Source of the DNA: JAIVGV01 sp036389335
Lineage (GTDB): Bacteria; Acidobacteriota; Blastocatellia; Pyrinomonadales; Pyrinomonadaceae
Direction of reading: 5' to 3'
Length of the DNA stretch: 64,000 nt
Assembly (NCBI GenBank): GCA_036389335.1
Contig: DASVQC010000070.1
Span: forward strand, 44,031 to 108,030
Below the pieces are notes generated by a model. The model ran no database searches. It had not been told where the DNA came from and saw only the letters and a list, made by a program, of their open reading frames with translations. Shown here piece after piece: positions 44,299 to 52,721 of this stretch. Made by a program: the position numbers and the translations under genes. The first letter of the stretch is position 1. Each line of letters opens with the position of its first letter.

Positions 44299-47200
44299 CT
44301 ACCAGCGGAAGCGCGCCGAGAGTTGGATCGTGCGCGGCAGGTCAGTCCCCGTCGGGTTGCCCAAGCCGTTGAAGGACGGGTTGAGCAAGTCCTGATCGAG
44401 GCGACCGTTACGCAGGTCTTGGATGTGAAGCACCTGCCCGTCCGCGCCGATGTAGCGACCGTTCGTGGCGTTCAGGCACGAGCGACAGTTCGGGTCGGTC
44501 GAGACCGAGAGCGCGTTCAGGTTCGGGTTGCCGTTGAAGAGCAGGAAGTTGGCGCGGTTGAAGATGTTGAAGATGTCCACCTTCAACTCGACGCGCATCT
44601 GCTCGCGGAGCGGGAACACCTTGATGAAGGAAACGTCGAAGCGGTAGAAGGGATCGGTCTGGCCGGAGTTGCGTTGGAGGTTCCCGTTGAGGAATTGGAA
44701 GTCGACGGGGTCGCCCGTCAAGCTGTCGCGCGGGCCCGAAGCGGACGCGCCCGCCGGGGCGAGGAAGGTCGTCTGCGGGCACGCGGGGCAGGCGGCGTGG
44801 CCCGCCTGACTGATCAAGAGGTTGCCGCCGATCCCGGCGATGTTGGTCGTCGAGAGCGTGCCGTCGGGGAGCACGTTAGGCCGCTGCACGGTCTCGTTGC
44901 CCGCGCCGAAGAAGGTCGAGCCGGCGAAGGGGCCGTCGCCGGTCGAGACCGGGTACGGGCGACCGGATTCGAGGCGACCGATGAGGCCGATGTTCCAGTT
45001 GTTGAGCAGGTGACGCTCGAAGCCGTCGTGCCTCCACTTCTCCGTGTCGAAGACGAGCCCGAAGTTCGCCTGATGGCGCACGTCGTTCGAGGCGCGCGCG
45101 CGCTCGGCGCGGATGTCGCGCGGGTCTGCGGGCTCGGAGAGGCCGAAGAAGTCTTCGGACGTGGTGAGCAGCTTCGAGTAGGTGTAGCTCGCCTGCCCCT
45201 GCACGTGGTGCGAGAGGCGCTGCGTGAAGTTGACGAAGCCGCCGTGGTAGGCGGAGGTGCGCGTGTTCTCGTTCGTGCGCACGGCGGTGAAGCGCGGGTC
45301 GGGCCGCCCGGTCATGAAGAAGAAGCCGGGGTGCGCCGGATCGGGCTGGATGCCGGGGAAGTTCGTGTCGCGCTCGCCGAAGAGCCCGTAGCCGAAGACG
45401 CCGAGGTAGCCGACGTCCATCACGAGCCGGTCGGTCAACTGCCGGCTGACGGTGAGGTTGACGTTGCGCGTCTCAGGGTTCTTGAGGTCGGGCGAGATCG
45501 GGCGGACGCGACCGAAGAAGCCCGCCGGGCGCAGCGTCTCTAAGACGGCGGGCGGCGGCAGGTTCGGCGCGAAGGCGAGAACCGCCGGGGAGTCCGAGAA
45601 GACCGTGAGCAGGTTCACGCCGTCGAAGTTGAGAGAGTCGAGCGAGATGTTGAGGTAAGCGAGCTGCGTGATCTCCGCGAAGGAGAGGCGGACGAGCGTG
45701 CGGTCGGGCGCGCCGAAGAGCGTGCGCAAGAACCCGTGCTCGAAGTGCGGGCTCCAGGCGACGCCGACGCGCGGCTGGAAGTTGTTCTTGTCGCCGGAGC
45801 AGGCGGGGATGATCCCGTTGCCCTGAAAACAGCCGCCGCCGGGGCCCGGCAGCGTCCCGCCCGTGAACGCGCCGTCCTCGAAGTCGTAGCGCAGGCCGTA
45901 GTTGAGCGTCACGTTCGATCTCAGCTTCCAGGTGTCTTGGAGGTAGAAGCCGTAGATGTTGTCGGTGGTGTTGACTTGCGCGGGGCCGATGCCGATGGTG
46001 AAGCCCGTGGCGGGGCCGCGGTTCGGCTCCGGGTTGTCGAAGTCGTAGAGCCCGCGCGCGATCTGCGTGAAGAGCGAGAAGTAGGGGAAGTGGCTGATGT
46101 TCGCGCCGCCCTTGAAGGTGTGCGCGCCGTGCGTCCAGGAGAGGTTGTCGGCGAACTGGTAGCGTTTTTGCAGCGCGCCCTGCGGGCAGCAGAACGCCGC
46201 GCCGTGGTAGAAGTTCGGGCCCTCCAGGCCGGGGGCCTCGGACTTCGTCGGCGTCTGCGACAGGAAGCGGTGCCAGAAGAAGCGGAACTCGTTGACCATG
46301 TTCGAGGTCGCCGTCCACGTGTCAGAGATGTTGAACGTGTTGTCGTGAATGACGGAGGAGACGAGCGACTCCTGCGTGAGGATCGGCGCGATCTGCACGA
46401 GCAGGTTGTCCGAGAGGTCGCGCTGCACGTTGTAGCGCGCGGTGATGAAGTTGTTGCTGGTCAGCTTGTGATCGATCTTGGCGGAGTAGAGCAGTTCTTT
46501 CGTCGGCTGCTGCACGGTGATCGTCCCCGACGGCGGGACGAGCGTGAGCGGGACGCCCTGCCTGACCTGCTCGTAGGCGACGAACCAGAAGGTGCGGTTC
46601 TTGATGATGGGGCCGCCCGCCGTGCCGCCGCCCTCGAACTTGTGGAAGGGGGCGCGGCGGAATTGCGCGTCGGGGCTGAGGTTGTAGAAGAAGTTCGAGG
46701 CGGCGAGGTTACGCCCGCGCGTGTAGTAGTGGCCGTCGCCGTGGAACTCGTTGGTGCCCGACTTGGTGACGACGTTCAGGATGACGCCGCCCGCCTGCCC
46801 GTGCTCGGCGTTGTAGTTGTTCGTCAAGACCTGAAACTCTTTGACCTCCTCGACCGAAGCGCCGAGCGAGTCGCGCGTCGAGACGACCTGATCGGAGATG
46901 TTGCCGCCGTCCACGTTGACCTGTATGCCGCGGTTGTTCACCGCGCCGGGCCCGATCAGATCGCTTGAGACGCCCGTCGTGTCGTACTTCACGCCCGGCG
47001 CGGTCACGGCCAGCCCGGCGTAGTCGTTCGCCACGCCGCCGATGCCGTTGAAGCTCGTCGTGGTGGGGAGCGTCGCCACCTGCTTGTCCGTGACGACGGT
47101 CGAGACGTCGGTCTTCGTCGTCTCCAGGATCGGCACCTCGGACGAGACGAGCACGGAGACGGCTGCGCCCGCGACCTTCATGTTGAAGTTCACGTCGCGC

Positions 47201-47514
47201 CGCTCGCCGACCTGCAGCTTGACGGCGGAGGCCACCGCCTGCGCGAAGCCCTGCCCGTCGGCGCGCACGTCGTAGATGCCGGGCGGCAGGTTCTCGAACG
47301 TGTAGAGCCCTTCGGAGGAGGTCGTCGTCGTGCGCTCGATTCCCGTCTCCGTGTTCTTCACCGTCACGGTCGCGCCCGGCACGACCGCGCCGTTCGGATC
47401 GACCACCGTGCCGACGATGGTCGCGCGCGCCGCACTCTGCGCCCCCGCGGGCGTCACCCAGGTGCAGAGCAGCAGCGCCAGAATGAGCGACAGACTCACA
47501 AATCTTCTTAACAT
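44299..47514 (-). CDS. Oar-like TonB-dependent receptor with carboxypeptidase-regulatory domain
   Basis: 1071 residues, outer-membrane protein. Signal peptide (LSLILALLLCTWVTPAGAQS), then a carboxypeptidase regulatory-like beta-sandwich (about 30-110: IVGTVVDPNGAVVPGATVTV, GLYTFENLPPGIYDVRADGQ). The plug follows (VNVDGGNISDQVVSTRDSLG, VILNVVTKSGTNEFHG), and the rest is the beta barrel with repeated strands ending in NPTGTDLPRTIQLSARFRW, the final Trp replacing the usual Phe/Trp end signal. Such Oar-like receptors are strongly expanded in Acidobacteriota and take up large, often carbohydrate or peptide, substrates. AAGGAG precedes the ATG. No obvious partner gene is adjacent. Confidence 0.95.
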   Translation of the reverse strand: MLRRFVSLSLILALLLCTWVTPAGAQSAARATIVGTVVDPNGAVVPGATVTVKNTETGIERTTTTSSEGLYTFENLPPGIYDVRADGQGFAQAVASAVKLQVGERRDVNFNMKVAGAAVSVLVSSEVPILETTKTDVSTVVTDKQVATLPTTTSFNGIGGVANDYAGLAVTAPGVKYDTTGVSSDLIGPGAVNNRGIQVNVDGGNISDQVVSTRDSLGASVEEVKEFQVLTNNYNAEHGQAGGVILNVVTKSGTNEFHGDGHYYTRGRNLAASNFFYNLSPDAQFRRAPFHKFEGGGTAGGPIIKNRTFWFVAYEQVRQGVPLTLVPPSGTITVQQPTKELLYSAKIDHKLTSNNFITARYNVQRDLSDNLLVQIAPILTQESLVSSVIHDNTFNISDTWTATSNMVNEFRFFWHRFLSQTPTKSEAPGLEGPNFYHGAAFCCPQGALQKRYQFADNLSWTHGAHTFKGGANISHFPYFSLFTQIARGLYDFDNPEPNRGPATGFTIGIGPAQVNTTDNIYGFYLQDTWKLRSNVTLNYGLRYDFEDGAFTGGTLPGPGGGCFQGNGIIPACSGDKNNFQPRVGVAWSPHFEHGFLRTLFGAPDRTLVRLSFAEITQLAYLNISLDSLNFDGVNLLTVFSDSPAVLAFAPNLPPPAVLETLRPAGFFGRVRPISPDLKNPETRNVNLTVSRQLTDRLVMDVGYLGVFGYGLFGERDTNFPGIQPDPAHPGFFFMTGRPDPRFTAVRTNENTRTSAYHGGFVNFTQRLSHHVQGQASYTYSKLLTTSEDFFGLSEPADPRDIRAERARASNDVRHQANFGLVFDTEKWRHDGFERHLLNNWNIGLIGRLESGRPYPVSTGDGPFAGSTFFGAGNETVQRPNVLPDGTLSTTNIAGIGGNLLISQAGHAACPACPQTTFLAPAGASASGPRDSLTGDPVDFQFLNGNLQRNSGQTDPFYRFDVSFIKVFPLREQMRVELKVDIFNIFNRANFLLFNGNPNLNALSVSTDPNCRSCLNATNGRYIGADGQVLHIQDLRNGRLDQDLLNPSFNGLGNPTGTDLPRTIQLSARFRW

Positions 47515-47827
47515 GAGGTTTCTCCTTCACTCGGAAAGTCGGCACGGGCGACCCGCGTGTGGGAGCGGGGCGACGGGCGAGAAAATCCCTGACTTGAACT
47601 TTTGCGAGGGCGGCGAGGCTACCCCGGTTTATGCGTGTACGACCGGAGGGAGTCCGGCTTGCCAAATCGGGGAATCGGGTTTTGCGCGTCCGTGGGAGAC
47701 GTCTGGGGGCGGGGCGATTATAGATCAGCCGTGGTCGGGCGGCGGAATTTTTTTAGCAATATTTTTTAACGCGGCGGGCGGCGCGGGCGGGCGCGTTTTT
47801 GCCGCGCCCCCCTTTTCTTGACCGCGC
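47515..47827. other. Upstream region of the TonB receptor, 313 bp
   Basis: No gene seen. On the minus strand TATAAT (47722-47717) could be a -10 box with a start near 47709, giving a leader of about 195 bases; no clear -35 box is seen. Two T/A runs lie near 47738-47768. Confidence 0.45.
47717..47722 (-). promoter_or_regulatory. Possible -10 box of the TonB receptor gene
   Basis: Perfect TATAAT on the minus strand in an otherwise GC-rich stretch; the expected -35 region (CCGCCG) is poor, so an activator may be needed if this is used. Confidence 0.35.
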
Positions 47828-48592
47828 CTACTCCTTCTTGAGGAAGCGCGCGATGCCGCGCTGGCAGTCTTCGGTCATGCGGGCGATGGCGTTCACGTCG
47901 ACGCCCGCGGCGAGCGCGGCGTCGAAGGTCAGGCCGTCCATCTGGTAGAGCAGGCGTTTCGTGAGCACGACCGCCGTGCGGCTCACGCGCTCGAACCCGG
48001 CGACGTACTTCTCGACCTCGGATTCGAAATCTTCGTCGTCGAAGACGCGGTTGACGAGCCCGACGCGCTCGGCCTCCTCCGCGCCGATCTCGCCGCCGCG
48101 CGTGACCAGCTCGAAGGCGCGCTTCTCCGAGACGTTGCGCCGCAGGATAGCCATCACCATCGCGGGCACGAAGCCGATCTTCACTTCCGGGTAGCCGAAG
48201 CGCGCGGCCCGCGAGGCGAGCACCACGTCGCACGCGGTCGCGAGCCCGCAGCCGCCCGCGAGCGCGCGCCCGCGCACCGCCGCGACGACGGGCACGCCCA
48301 CGCGCCGGATGAGCGCGAACAGCTCCGCGAGCGTGCGCGCGTCTTCGAGGTTTTCGTCGATTGAGGCTTCGGAGATTTTTTGCAGCGCGGAGAGGTCGGC
48401 GCCGGAGCAGAAGTCGGGGCCCGCGCCCGTGATGACGGCGACGCGCACCGCGGCGTCGGCGTCAGCCGCGCGCAGCGCGTCTTTGAGGCCGGCGACGACC
48501 GCGTCGTTCAGCGCGTTGCGCTTCTCCGGGCGGTTCAGCGTGACGAGCGCGACCGCCCCCTCCACCGCGTAGATGACTGGCTTCTCTTCCAT
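47828..48592 (-). CDS. Enoyl-CoA hydratase/isomerase family protein
   Basis: 254 residues, full-length crotonase. AVALVTLNRPEKRNALNDAV, ITGAGPDFCSGADLSALQKI (oxyanion hole), VRGRALAGGCGLATACDVVL and ARFGYPEVKIGFVPAMVMAI. It has Glu at the rat Glu164 position (GYPE) and Gly at the Glu144 position (GGCG), a pattern seen in several branched-chain acyl-CoA hydratases such as methylglutaconyl-CoA hydratase. A C-terminal trimerisation region is present. It ends the leftward cluster with the epoxide-hydrolase-like protein, AtuA pair and acyl-CoA carboxylase, so a branched-chain or terpenoid acyl-CoA is the likely substrate (inference). Confidence 0.92.
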   Translation of the reverse strand: MEEKPVIYAVEGAVALVTLNRPEKRNALNDAVVAGLKDALRAADADAAVRVAVITGAGPDFCSGADLSALQKISEASIDENLEDARTLAELFALIRRVGVPVVAAVRGRALAGGCGLATACDVVLASRAARFGYPEVKIGFVPAMVMAILRRNVSEKRAFELVTRGGEIGAEEAERVGLVNRVFDDEDFESEVEKYVAGFERVSRTAVVLTKRLLYQMDGLTFDAALAAGVDVNAIARMTEDCQRGIARFLKKE

Positions 48593-48614
48593 CACTGACC
48601 GCGCCCGCGCGGGC

Positions 48615-49562
48615 TTAAACGTCGGCGCGCGCCGCGCCGCCTTCCGAGAGGAAGCCGACGAGCGCCGCGCTGACTTCGTTCGGGTACTCCTGCTGCACCC
48701 AGTGGCCCGCGCGCGCGAGCCGCACCTCGCTAAACGGCGCGTCGACGTAAGACCCCACGCCGCGCACGGTCTCCGGCATGACGAAGGCGTCGCGCTCGCC
48801 GTAGATGAAGAGCGTCGGCACGCGCACGCGCGCGGCGGGGCGCGCCCCGCGCCTGAAGATCGACGAGAAGTTTCGCGTCAGGAGCGAGAAGTTCGCGCGA
48901 TAGTAGTTGACGCCCGCGGTCAGCGAGCTGGTCTCGCCCGACGCGCCCCGCCGCCTGAGCATCTCTTTGTAGCGCGCGATGTCGGCGTCCGCGAACGTGC
49001 CGGCGCGCGCGGTGGACTTGAACATCCCGGCGAGGCCGGCGAAGTCGTTTGCGCTGATGCGCCATTCGGGCAGCCGCGGGAGTTGGAAGAAGAGCATGTA
49101 CCAGCTCGCGAGCGCCTGCCGCCACGTCATGTTCGCCGCCCAGACCGCGCCGGGCGGAACCTGTAGCGCGCCGAGTTTCGAGACGTAGTCGGGGAAGGAT
49201 TCGGCGAGCGCCCACGCGACGACCGCGCCCCAGTCGTGGCCGACGACCGCCGCGCGCCGCGCGCCGAAGTGGCGTATCAGGCCCGTCACGTCGTCCACCA
49301 ACTTCCCGACGCGGTAGTCCTCCACCCGGTCGGGCTTGTCGCTCAGGTTGTAGCCGCGCAGATCGGGCGCGACCGTGTGGAAATGTTCGCCGAGCGCGCC
49401 GAGCTGGTGACGCCACGAGTACCAGAACTCCGGGAAGCCGTGCAGCAGCACGACGAGCGGGCGATCCGCGCCGCCGCTCTCCGCGTAGTGCAGGCGCACG
49501 TCGCCCACCTGCGCGTAGCCGTGCCGGATGCGCGGATCGACGTTGGAGGGATCGCTGCTCAT
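48615..49562 (-). CDS. Alpha/beta hydrolase, epoxide hydrolase-like
   Basis: 315 residues. HGFPEFWYSWRHQLGAL holds the HGxP oxyanion motif, DLRGYNLSDKP the cap-side loop, GHDWGAVVAW the nucleophile Asp (Sm-x-D-x-G elbow with Asp rather than Ser), and AGHWVQQEYPNEV the catalytic His. IYGERDAFVMPE supplies the acidic residue. Asp nucleophile and HGFPE are typical of epoxide hydrolases and haloalkane dehalogenases; Trp after Asp (HDWG) favours epoxide hydrolase. It sits 23 bases from the crotonase gene within the acyl-CoA catabolic cluster. Confidence 0.9.
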   Translation of the reverse strand: MSSDPSNVDPRIRHGYAQVGDVRLHYAESGGADRPLVVLLHGFPEFWYSWRHQLGALGEHFHTVAPDLRGYNLSDKPDRVEDYRVGKLVDDVTGLIRHFGARRAAVVGHDWGAVVAWALAESFPDYVSKLGALQVPPGAVWAANMTWRQALASWYMLFFQLPRLPEWRISANDFAGLAGMFKSTARAGTFADADIARYKEMLRRRGASGETSSLTAGVNYYRANFSLLTRNFSSIFRRGARPAARVRVPTLFIYGERDAFVMPETVRGVGSYVDAPFSEVRLARAGHWVQQEYPNEVSAALVGFLSEGGAARADV

Positions 49563-49581
49563 AGCTTTAAAGCCGTAAACC

Positions 49582-49652
49582 GTGACGGGTGACGGGTGAC
49601 GGGCAAAACGGATTTACTTCTTCCCTGTCACCCGTCACCCGTCACCCGTCAC
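49582..49652. repeat. Paired inverted heptamer array (GTGACGG)
   Basis: Left: GTGACGG x3 (49582-49602). Right (49626-49652) in reverse: GGTGACG GGTGACG GGTGACG GGTGACA. Loop of about 23 bases. The right arm codes for the last residues (VTGDG) and stop of the AtuA-like gene. Confidence 0.92.
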
Positions 49653-49991
49653 CTTTTTGAGTGAGCGCGCTTCGTCTTCGTTCAGATCGATCTCCATGCG
49701 GAGGAGCGCGGTGGAGAAGGTCTTGCCCTGCGCGTCGGTCATGAGCGAGAGCGTGCCGCCGCCGCCCAAGGATTCGTGGAGGAGGAAGTTGAGCGCGCAG
49801 AGGTTCGGCAGCTCGAACCGCTCGACCTCGCCTTTGCAGATGCCCGCGAAATGTTTTTTCACCCGCGCGGCGGTGACCTCGCGGACGAGCGCGGGGTAGA
49901 GTTCATCGCGCAGGGCGATGAGGCCGACGTTGGCCGTGTCGCCCTTGTCGCCGGAGCGCGCGTGCGCCAGTTTGACGAGTTGCACTTTCAT
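49635..49991 (-). CDS. AtuA-like C-terminal ferredoxin-fold protein
   Basis: 118 residues matching the small domain that follows DUF1446 in AtuA proteins: VQLVKLAHARSGDKGDTANV, GLIALRDELYPALVREVTAA, ELPNLCALNFLLHESLGGGG and TLSLMTDAQGK. In Pseudomonas AtuA both domains are in one chain; here they are separate genes 47 bases apart. The C-terminus VTGDG is encoded by a heptamer array. Role in acyclic terpene or related acyl-CoA breakdown is by analogy. No clear ribosome site, so coupling to the upstream gene is likely. Confidence 0.88.
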   Translation of the reverse strand: MKVQLVKLAHARSGDKGDTANVGLIALRDELYPALVREVTAARVKKHFAGICKGEVERFELPNLCALNFLLHESLGGGGTLSLMTDAQGKTFSTALLRMEIDLNEDEARSLKKVTGDG

Positions 49992-50038
49992 GGTTTGACG
50001 CACCGCGCCGCCTTCATTCTCCCATCTGTCCCTGTTAA

Positions 50039-51406
50039 TCAAACCTCCGTCACCTCCACGCGCGGCGTGATCTCGGTCTTCGGCATGAGCGCGGGCCAGT
50101 AGGCGACGATCTCCTCGACCTTCGGGCGACCGCCCGCGAAGCCCGTCACGCCGGGCGGCCCCGTCAAAACGAGCGGGGCGATCTCTTTCGTGAACCGCTC
50201 GACCGCCGCCCTGTCCGCGCCGCGCACGCCGACGCGCAACTGGATTTCGGGCGCGTCGGGCGACGGCTCGCCCGCGAGCGCGCCGTGCGTGGCGCTGGCC
50301 CCGACGAACTCCGTGTGGACGAGGTCGAAGCTCAGGCCCAGTCGTTCGAGGCGCGCGCGCAGTATCCGGTCGGCGGCGCGCGCCTTCTCGTAGGCTTGGG
50401 GCCACGAGTAGACGAGCGTGCCGACGGCTTTGAACCCGGCGGAGTAGCTGATCGAGACTTTGTAGAACTCGGTCGCGGGCTTGCCGGAGATGCCGTAGAC
50501 GCGCACGCGGTCGCGCCCCTCGTCGGCGAGCCGGATCGAAGTGAAGTCGGCCACGCAGTCGGGCGTGATGTACTCGGTCGGATCGCCCATCTCGTAGACG
50601 AGCTGCTCCTTGATCGCGGGGACGTTGACGCGCCCGCCCGTGCCCTCGTGCTTCGTGACGACGAACGTGGCGTCGGGCGTCGCCTCGACGATGGGGAAGC
50701 CGACGCCGGCGAGATCGGGGATCGACTCCCACTCGAACTGGCAGTTGCCGCCCGAAGCCTGCGCGCCGCATTCGATGATGTGGCCGGCGATGGTTCCGGC
50801 GGCGAGCTTGTCCCAGTCGTCCTCGCGCCAGCCGAACTCGTGTATGAGCGGCGCGAGCGTCAGCCCCGTGTCGGTCGCGCGGCCCGTGATCACCACGCGC
50901 GCGCCGCCGCGCAGGGCCTCGACCATCGGCTGCGCGCCGAGGTAGACGTTGGCGCTCTGCACGCGCTCGCGCACGGTCGAGAGCGGCTCGCCCGTGTCCA
51001 TGTTGCGCAGCTCGACGCCGCGCGCGAGCAGCGAGTCGAGATCGCCCATGATGTCGTCGCCGGTGACGACGCCGAGCTTGAGCCGACCGGCGAGCCCCAG
51101 CTCGCGCGCCACGTCGCGCACGGCTTCGGCGCACCCGCGCGGGTTGACGCCGCCCGCGTTGGCGGTGACGCGGATGTCGCGCTCGACGCACGCGGGCAGA
51201 ATCTCGCGCATGAGCGGCACGAAGTCGCGCGCGTAGCCGGAGCGCGGATCGCGCGCCCTCTGCTTCTGCATGATCGACATCGTGACCTCGGCGAGGTAGT
51301 CGAGCATCAGGTAGTCGATCTGCCCGCCCTCGACCTGCCGGACGGGCGCGTCGAGCAGGTCTCCCCAGAAGCCCTGCCCGCTGGCGATGCGAATCTTTTC
51401 TCTCAT
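50039..51406 (-). CDS. AtuA-family protein (DUF1446)
   Basis: 455 residues. Conserved DUF1446/AtuA marks: REKIRIASGQGFWGDLLDAP, DYLMLDYLAEVTMSIMQKQR, ITVTANAGGVNP-type TANAGGVNPRGCAEAV, VVITGRATDTGLTLAPLIHE, ASGGNCQFEW and VRVYGISGKPAT. AtuA is needed for acyclic terpene (citronellol) use in Pseudomonas, but its reaction is not established. Followed by the AtuA-like small domain gene. The ATG at 51406 is chosen over one 24 bases upstream by family alignment; no clear ribosome site. Gene context with acyl-CoA carboxylase beta supports a geranyl-CoA or methylcrotonyl-CoA type pathway. Confidence 0.9.
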   Translation of the reverse strand: MREKIRIASGQGFWGDLLDAPVRQVEGGQIDYLMLDYLAEVTMSIMQKQRARDPRSGYARDFVPLMREILPACVERDIRVTANAGGVNPRGCAEAVRDVARELGLAGRLKLGVVTGDDIMGDLDSLLARGVELRNMDTGEPLSTVRERVQSANVYLGAQPMVEALRGGARVVITGRATDTGLTLAPLIHEFGWREDDWDKLAAGTIAGHIIECGAQASGGNCQFEWESIPDLAGVGFPIVEATPDATFVVTKHEGTGGRVNVPAIKEQLVYEMGDPTEYITPDCVADFTSIRLADEGRDRVRVYGISGKPATEFYKVSISYSAGFKAVGTLVYSWPQAYEKARAADRILRARLERLGLSFDLVHTEFVGASATHGALAGEPSPDAPEIQLRVGVRGADRAAVERFTKEIAPLVLTGPPGVTGFAGGRPKVEEIVAYWPALMPKTEITPRVEVTEV

Positions 51407-51423
51407 CGGTTCGTGTCGGAGAA

Positions 51424-51503
51424 AAAGCAAAAGGCAAAAGCGAGAACCGCGCGAGGGGTGATTCGTCCGCCACGGGTTCGCACTTTTGCCCTTGCCTGTT
51501 TTG
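51424..51503. repeat. Paired inverted heptamer array (AAAGCAA)
   Basis: Left: AAAGCAA, AAGGCAA, AAGCGAG (51424-51444). Right (51481-51503), in reverse: CAAAACA, GGCAAGG, GCAAAAG. It lies between the RGG-repeat gene and the AtuA gene. Confidence 0.75.
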
Positions 51504-51512
51504 ACGGCCCGC

Positions 51513-52559
51513 TCAGTTCGACGGCGGCGGCGTGTTGCTGTTGTTCGTGTTGCCGGCGTTCGAGTTCATCATGTTCGAGTTCATGTTGCCGCGGCGACCG
51601 CGGCGACCGCGACGACCGCGACGAGAGCGCGCGGGCGCAGCCGACGCGTCGGCAGGGGCCGCCGACGCGTCTGCGGGGGCCGCCGACGCGTCAGCCGGGG
51701 CGGCTGCGTCAGCCGCGGGAGCCTCCATCGTCGCGCCGCCGCGACGACCGCGGCGTCCGCGACGACCGCCGCCGCCGCCGCCCGTCGTGAACGAGAACTG
51801 GTGCGTCTCGCCCTTGACGCTCATCAGCGACAGGCCGCTCGCGCCCATGCGCTTCGCGCGCAAGCTGACGATGGTCGCGGGCAGGGTCGTGCCGAAGCGC
51901 ATCGAGGCGGCGATCTGGCCGGGCCACTGCCGCGCCGTCAGCGTGCCCGACTGCTGGCTGCCGCCCGCGTCGAGCGTGAACGAGGTGCCCGTGATGGTGA
52001 GCGTGGCGGGGCCGGACATGTTCATGTCGGGGGCGTTGATCGTGCCGGTGTAGGTGCCCGAGAGATCGACGTCGGAGCCCGCCGTGCCCATGCCCATGCC
52101 GCCGCCCTGCGACATCGAGCCCGTCGCGCCGGTGTCAGCCGGCGGCGTGGCCGAGGCATCGGTCGCAGCCGCGTCGGGCGCGGCCATCTCGTCGCCGCGG
52201 CGACCGCGGCGACCGCGGCGTCCGCGGCGACCGCGGCGACCGCTGTTCGCGTTCATCATCGAGCCGCCCGACGAGTTGTCGTTGGCGTTCTGCATCGAGG
52301 CGTCGGACGTGTTGGTGTTCTCGGTCGAGTTGGCGTTCATCTCGCCGGTGTTGGTGTTGCCGCTGCGCGTGCGGCGCGACCCACGGCGACCGCGACCGCG
52401 GCGGGGAGCCATGTTCATGTTCGCCATGTTGTCGTTCTGCGTCGTGCCGCTGTTGGCGTTCTGCGCGAGGACGGCGAAGTCCGCCCCGGCGAAGACGACC
52501 GCGCACAGCAGCGCGACGGCAGGAGTGAGAAGGTTACGAGCTGGGTTTCTCCGAGTCAT
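51513..52559 (-). CDS. Exported low-complexity protein with RGG-type basic repeats
   Basis: 348 residues, unrecognised. Signal peptide (LLTPAVALLCAVVFAGADFA, then VLAQ). Four blocks rich in GRRG units occur at about 55, 107, 275 and 325, the second reading GRRGRRGRRGRRGRRG. They alternate with Asn/Met-rich linkers (NMANMNM, MNSNMMNSN) and repeated PADASAA units. A folded middle region (about 150-265) has DLSGTYTGTINAPDMNM, GPATLTITGTSFTLDAGG and MRFGTTLPATIVSLRAKRMG, resembling small beta-structured lipid or ligand-binding exported domains. Strongly basic exported repeats could bind nucleic acid, polysaccharide or cell surface (inference). GGAGG precedes the ATG. Confidence 0.8.
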   Translation of the reverse strand: MTRRNPARNLLTPAVALLCAVVFAGADFAVLAQNANSGTTQNDNMANMNMAPRRGRGRRGSRRTRSGNTNTGEMNANSTENTNTSDASMQNANDNSSGGSMMNANSGRRGRRGRRGRRGRRGDEMAAPDAAATDASATPPADTGATGSMSQGGGMGMGTAGSDVDLSGTYTGTINAPDMNMSGPATLTITGTSFTLDAGGSQQSGTLTARQWPGQIAASMRFGTTLPATIVSLRAKRMGASGLSLMSVKGETHQFSFTTGGGGGGRRGRRGRRGGATMEAPAADAAAPADASAAPADASAAPADASAAPARSRRGRRGRRGRRGNMNSNMMNSNAGNTNNSNTPPPSN

Positions 52560-52721
52560 GATTCGTTCATCCTCCAGTGGGTTTAACGTGCCGCGCACAA
52601 AGTTGTGCCTGTCACGGGCGCAGGCGTTCGGGGAACATCATCGGGTAGCCTCGGGGTTCGGTGGCGCAATTCTCGCACAGAAAGCCGCGCCGTGGCAAAA
52701 ATTTCCCGCGCGAGGGGCGGC

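Noticed and set aside
49635..51473. 612-codon minus-strand frame suggesting a single large AtuA protein
   Set aside because: The upstream 490 codons are a shadow of the DUF1446 gene in another frame. The true product is the 118-residue AtuA-like domain from 49991.
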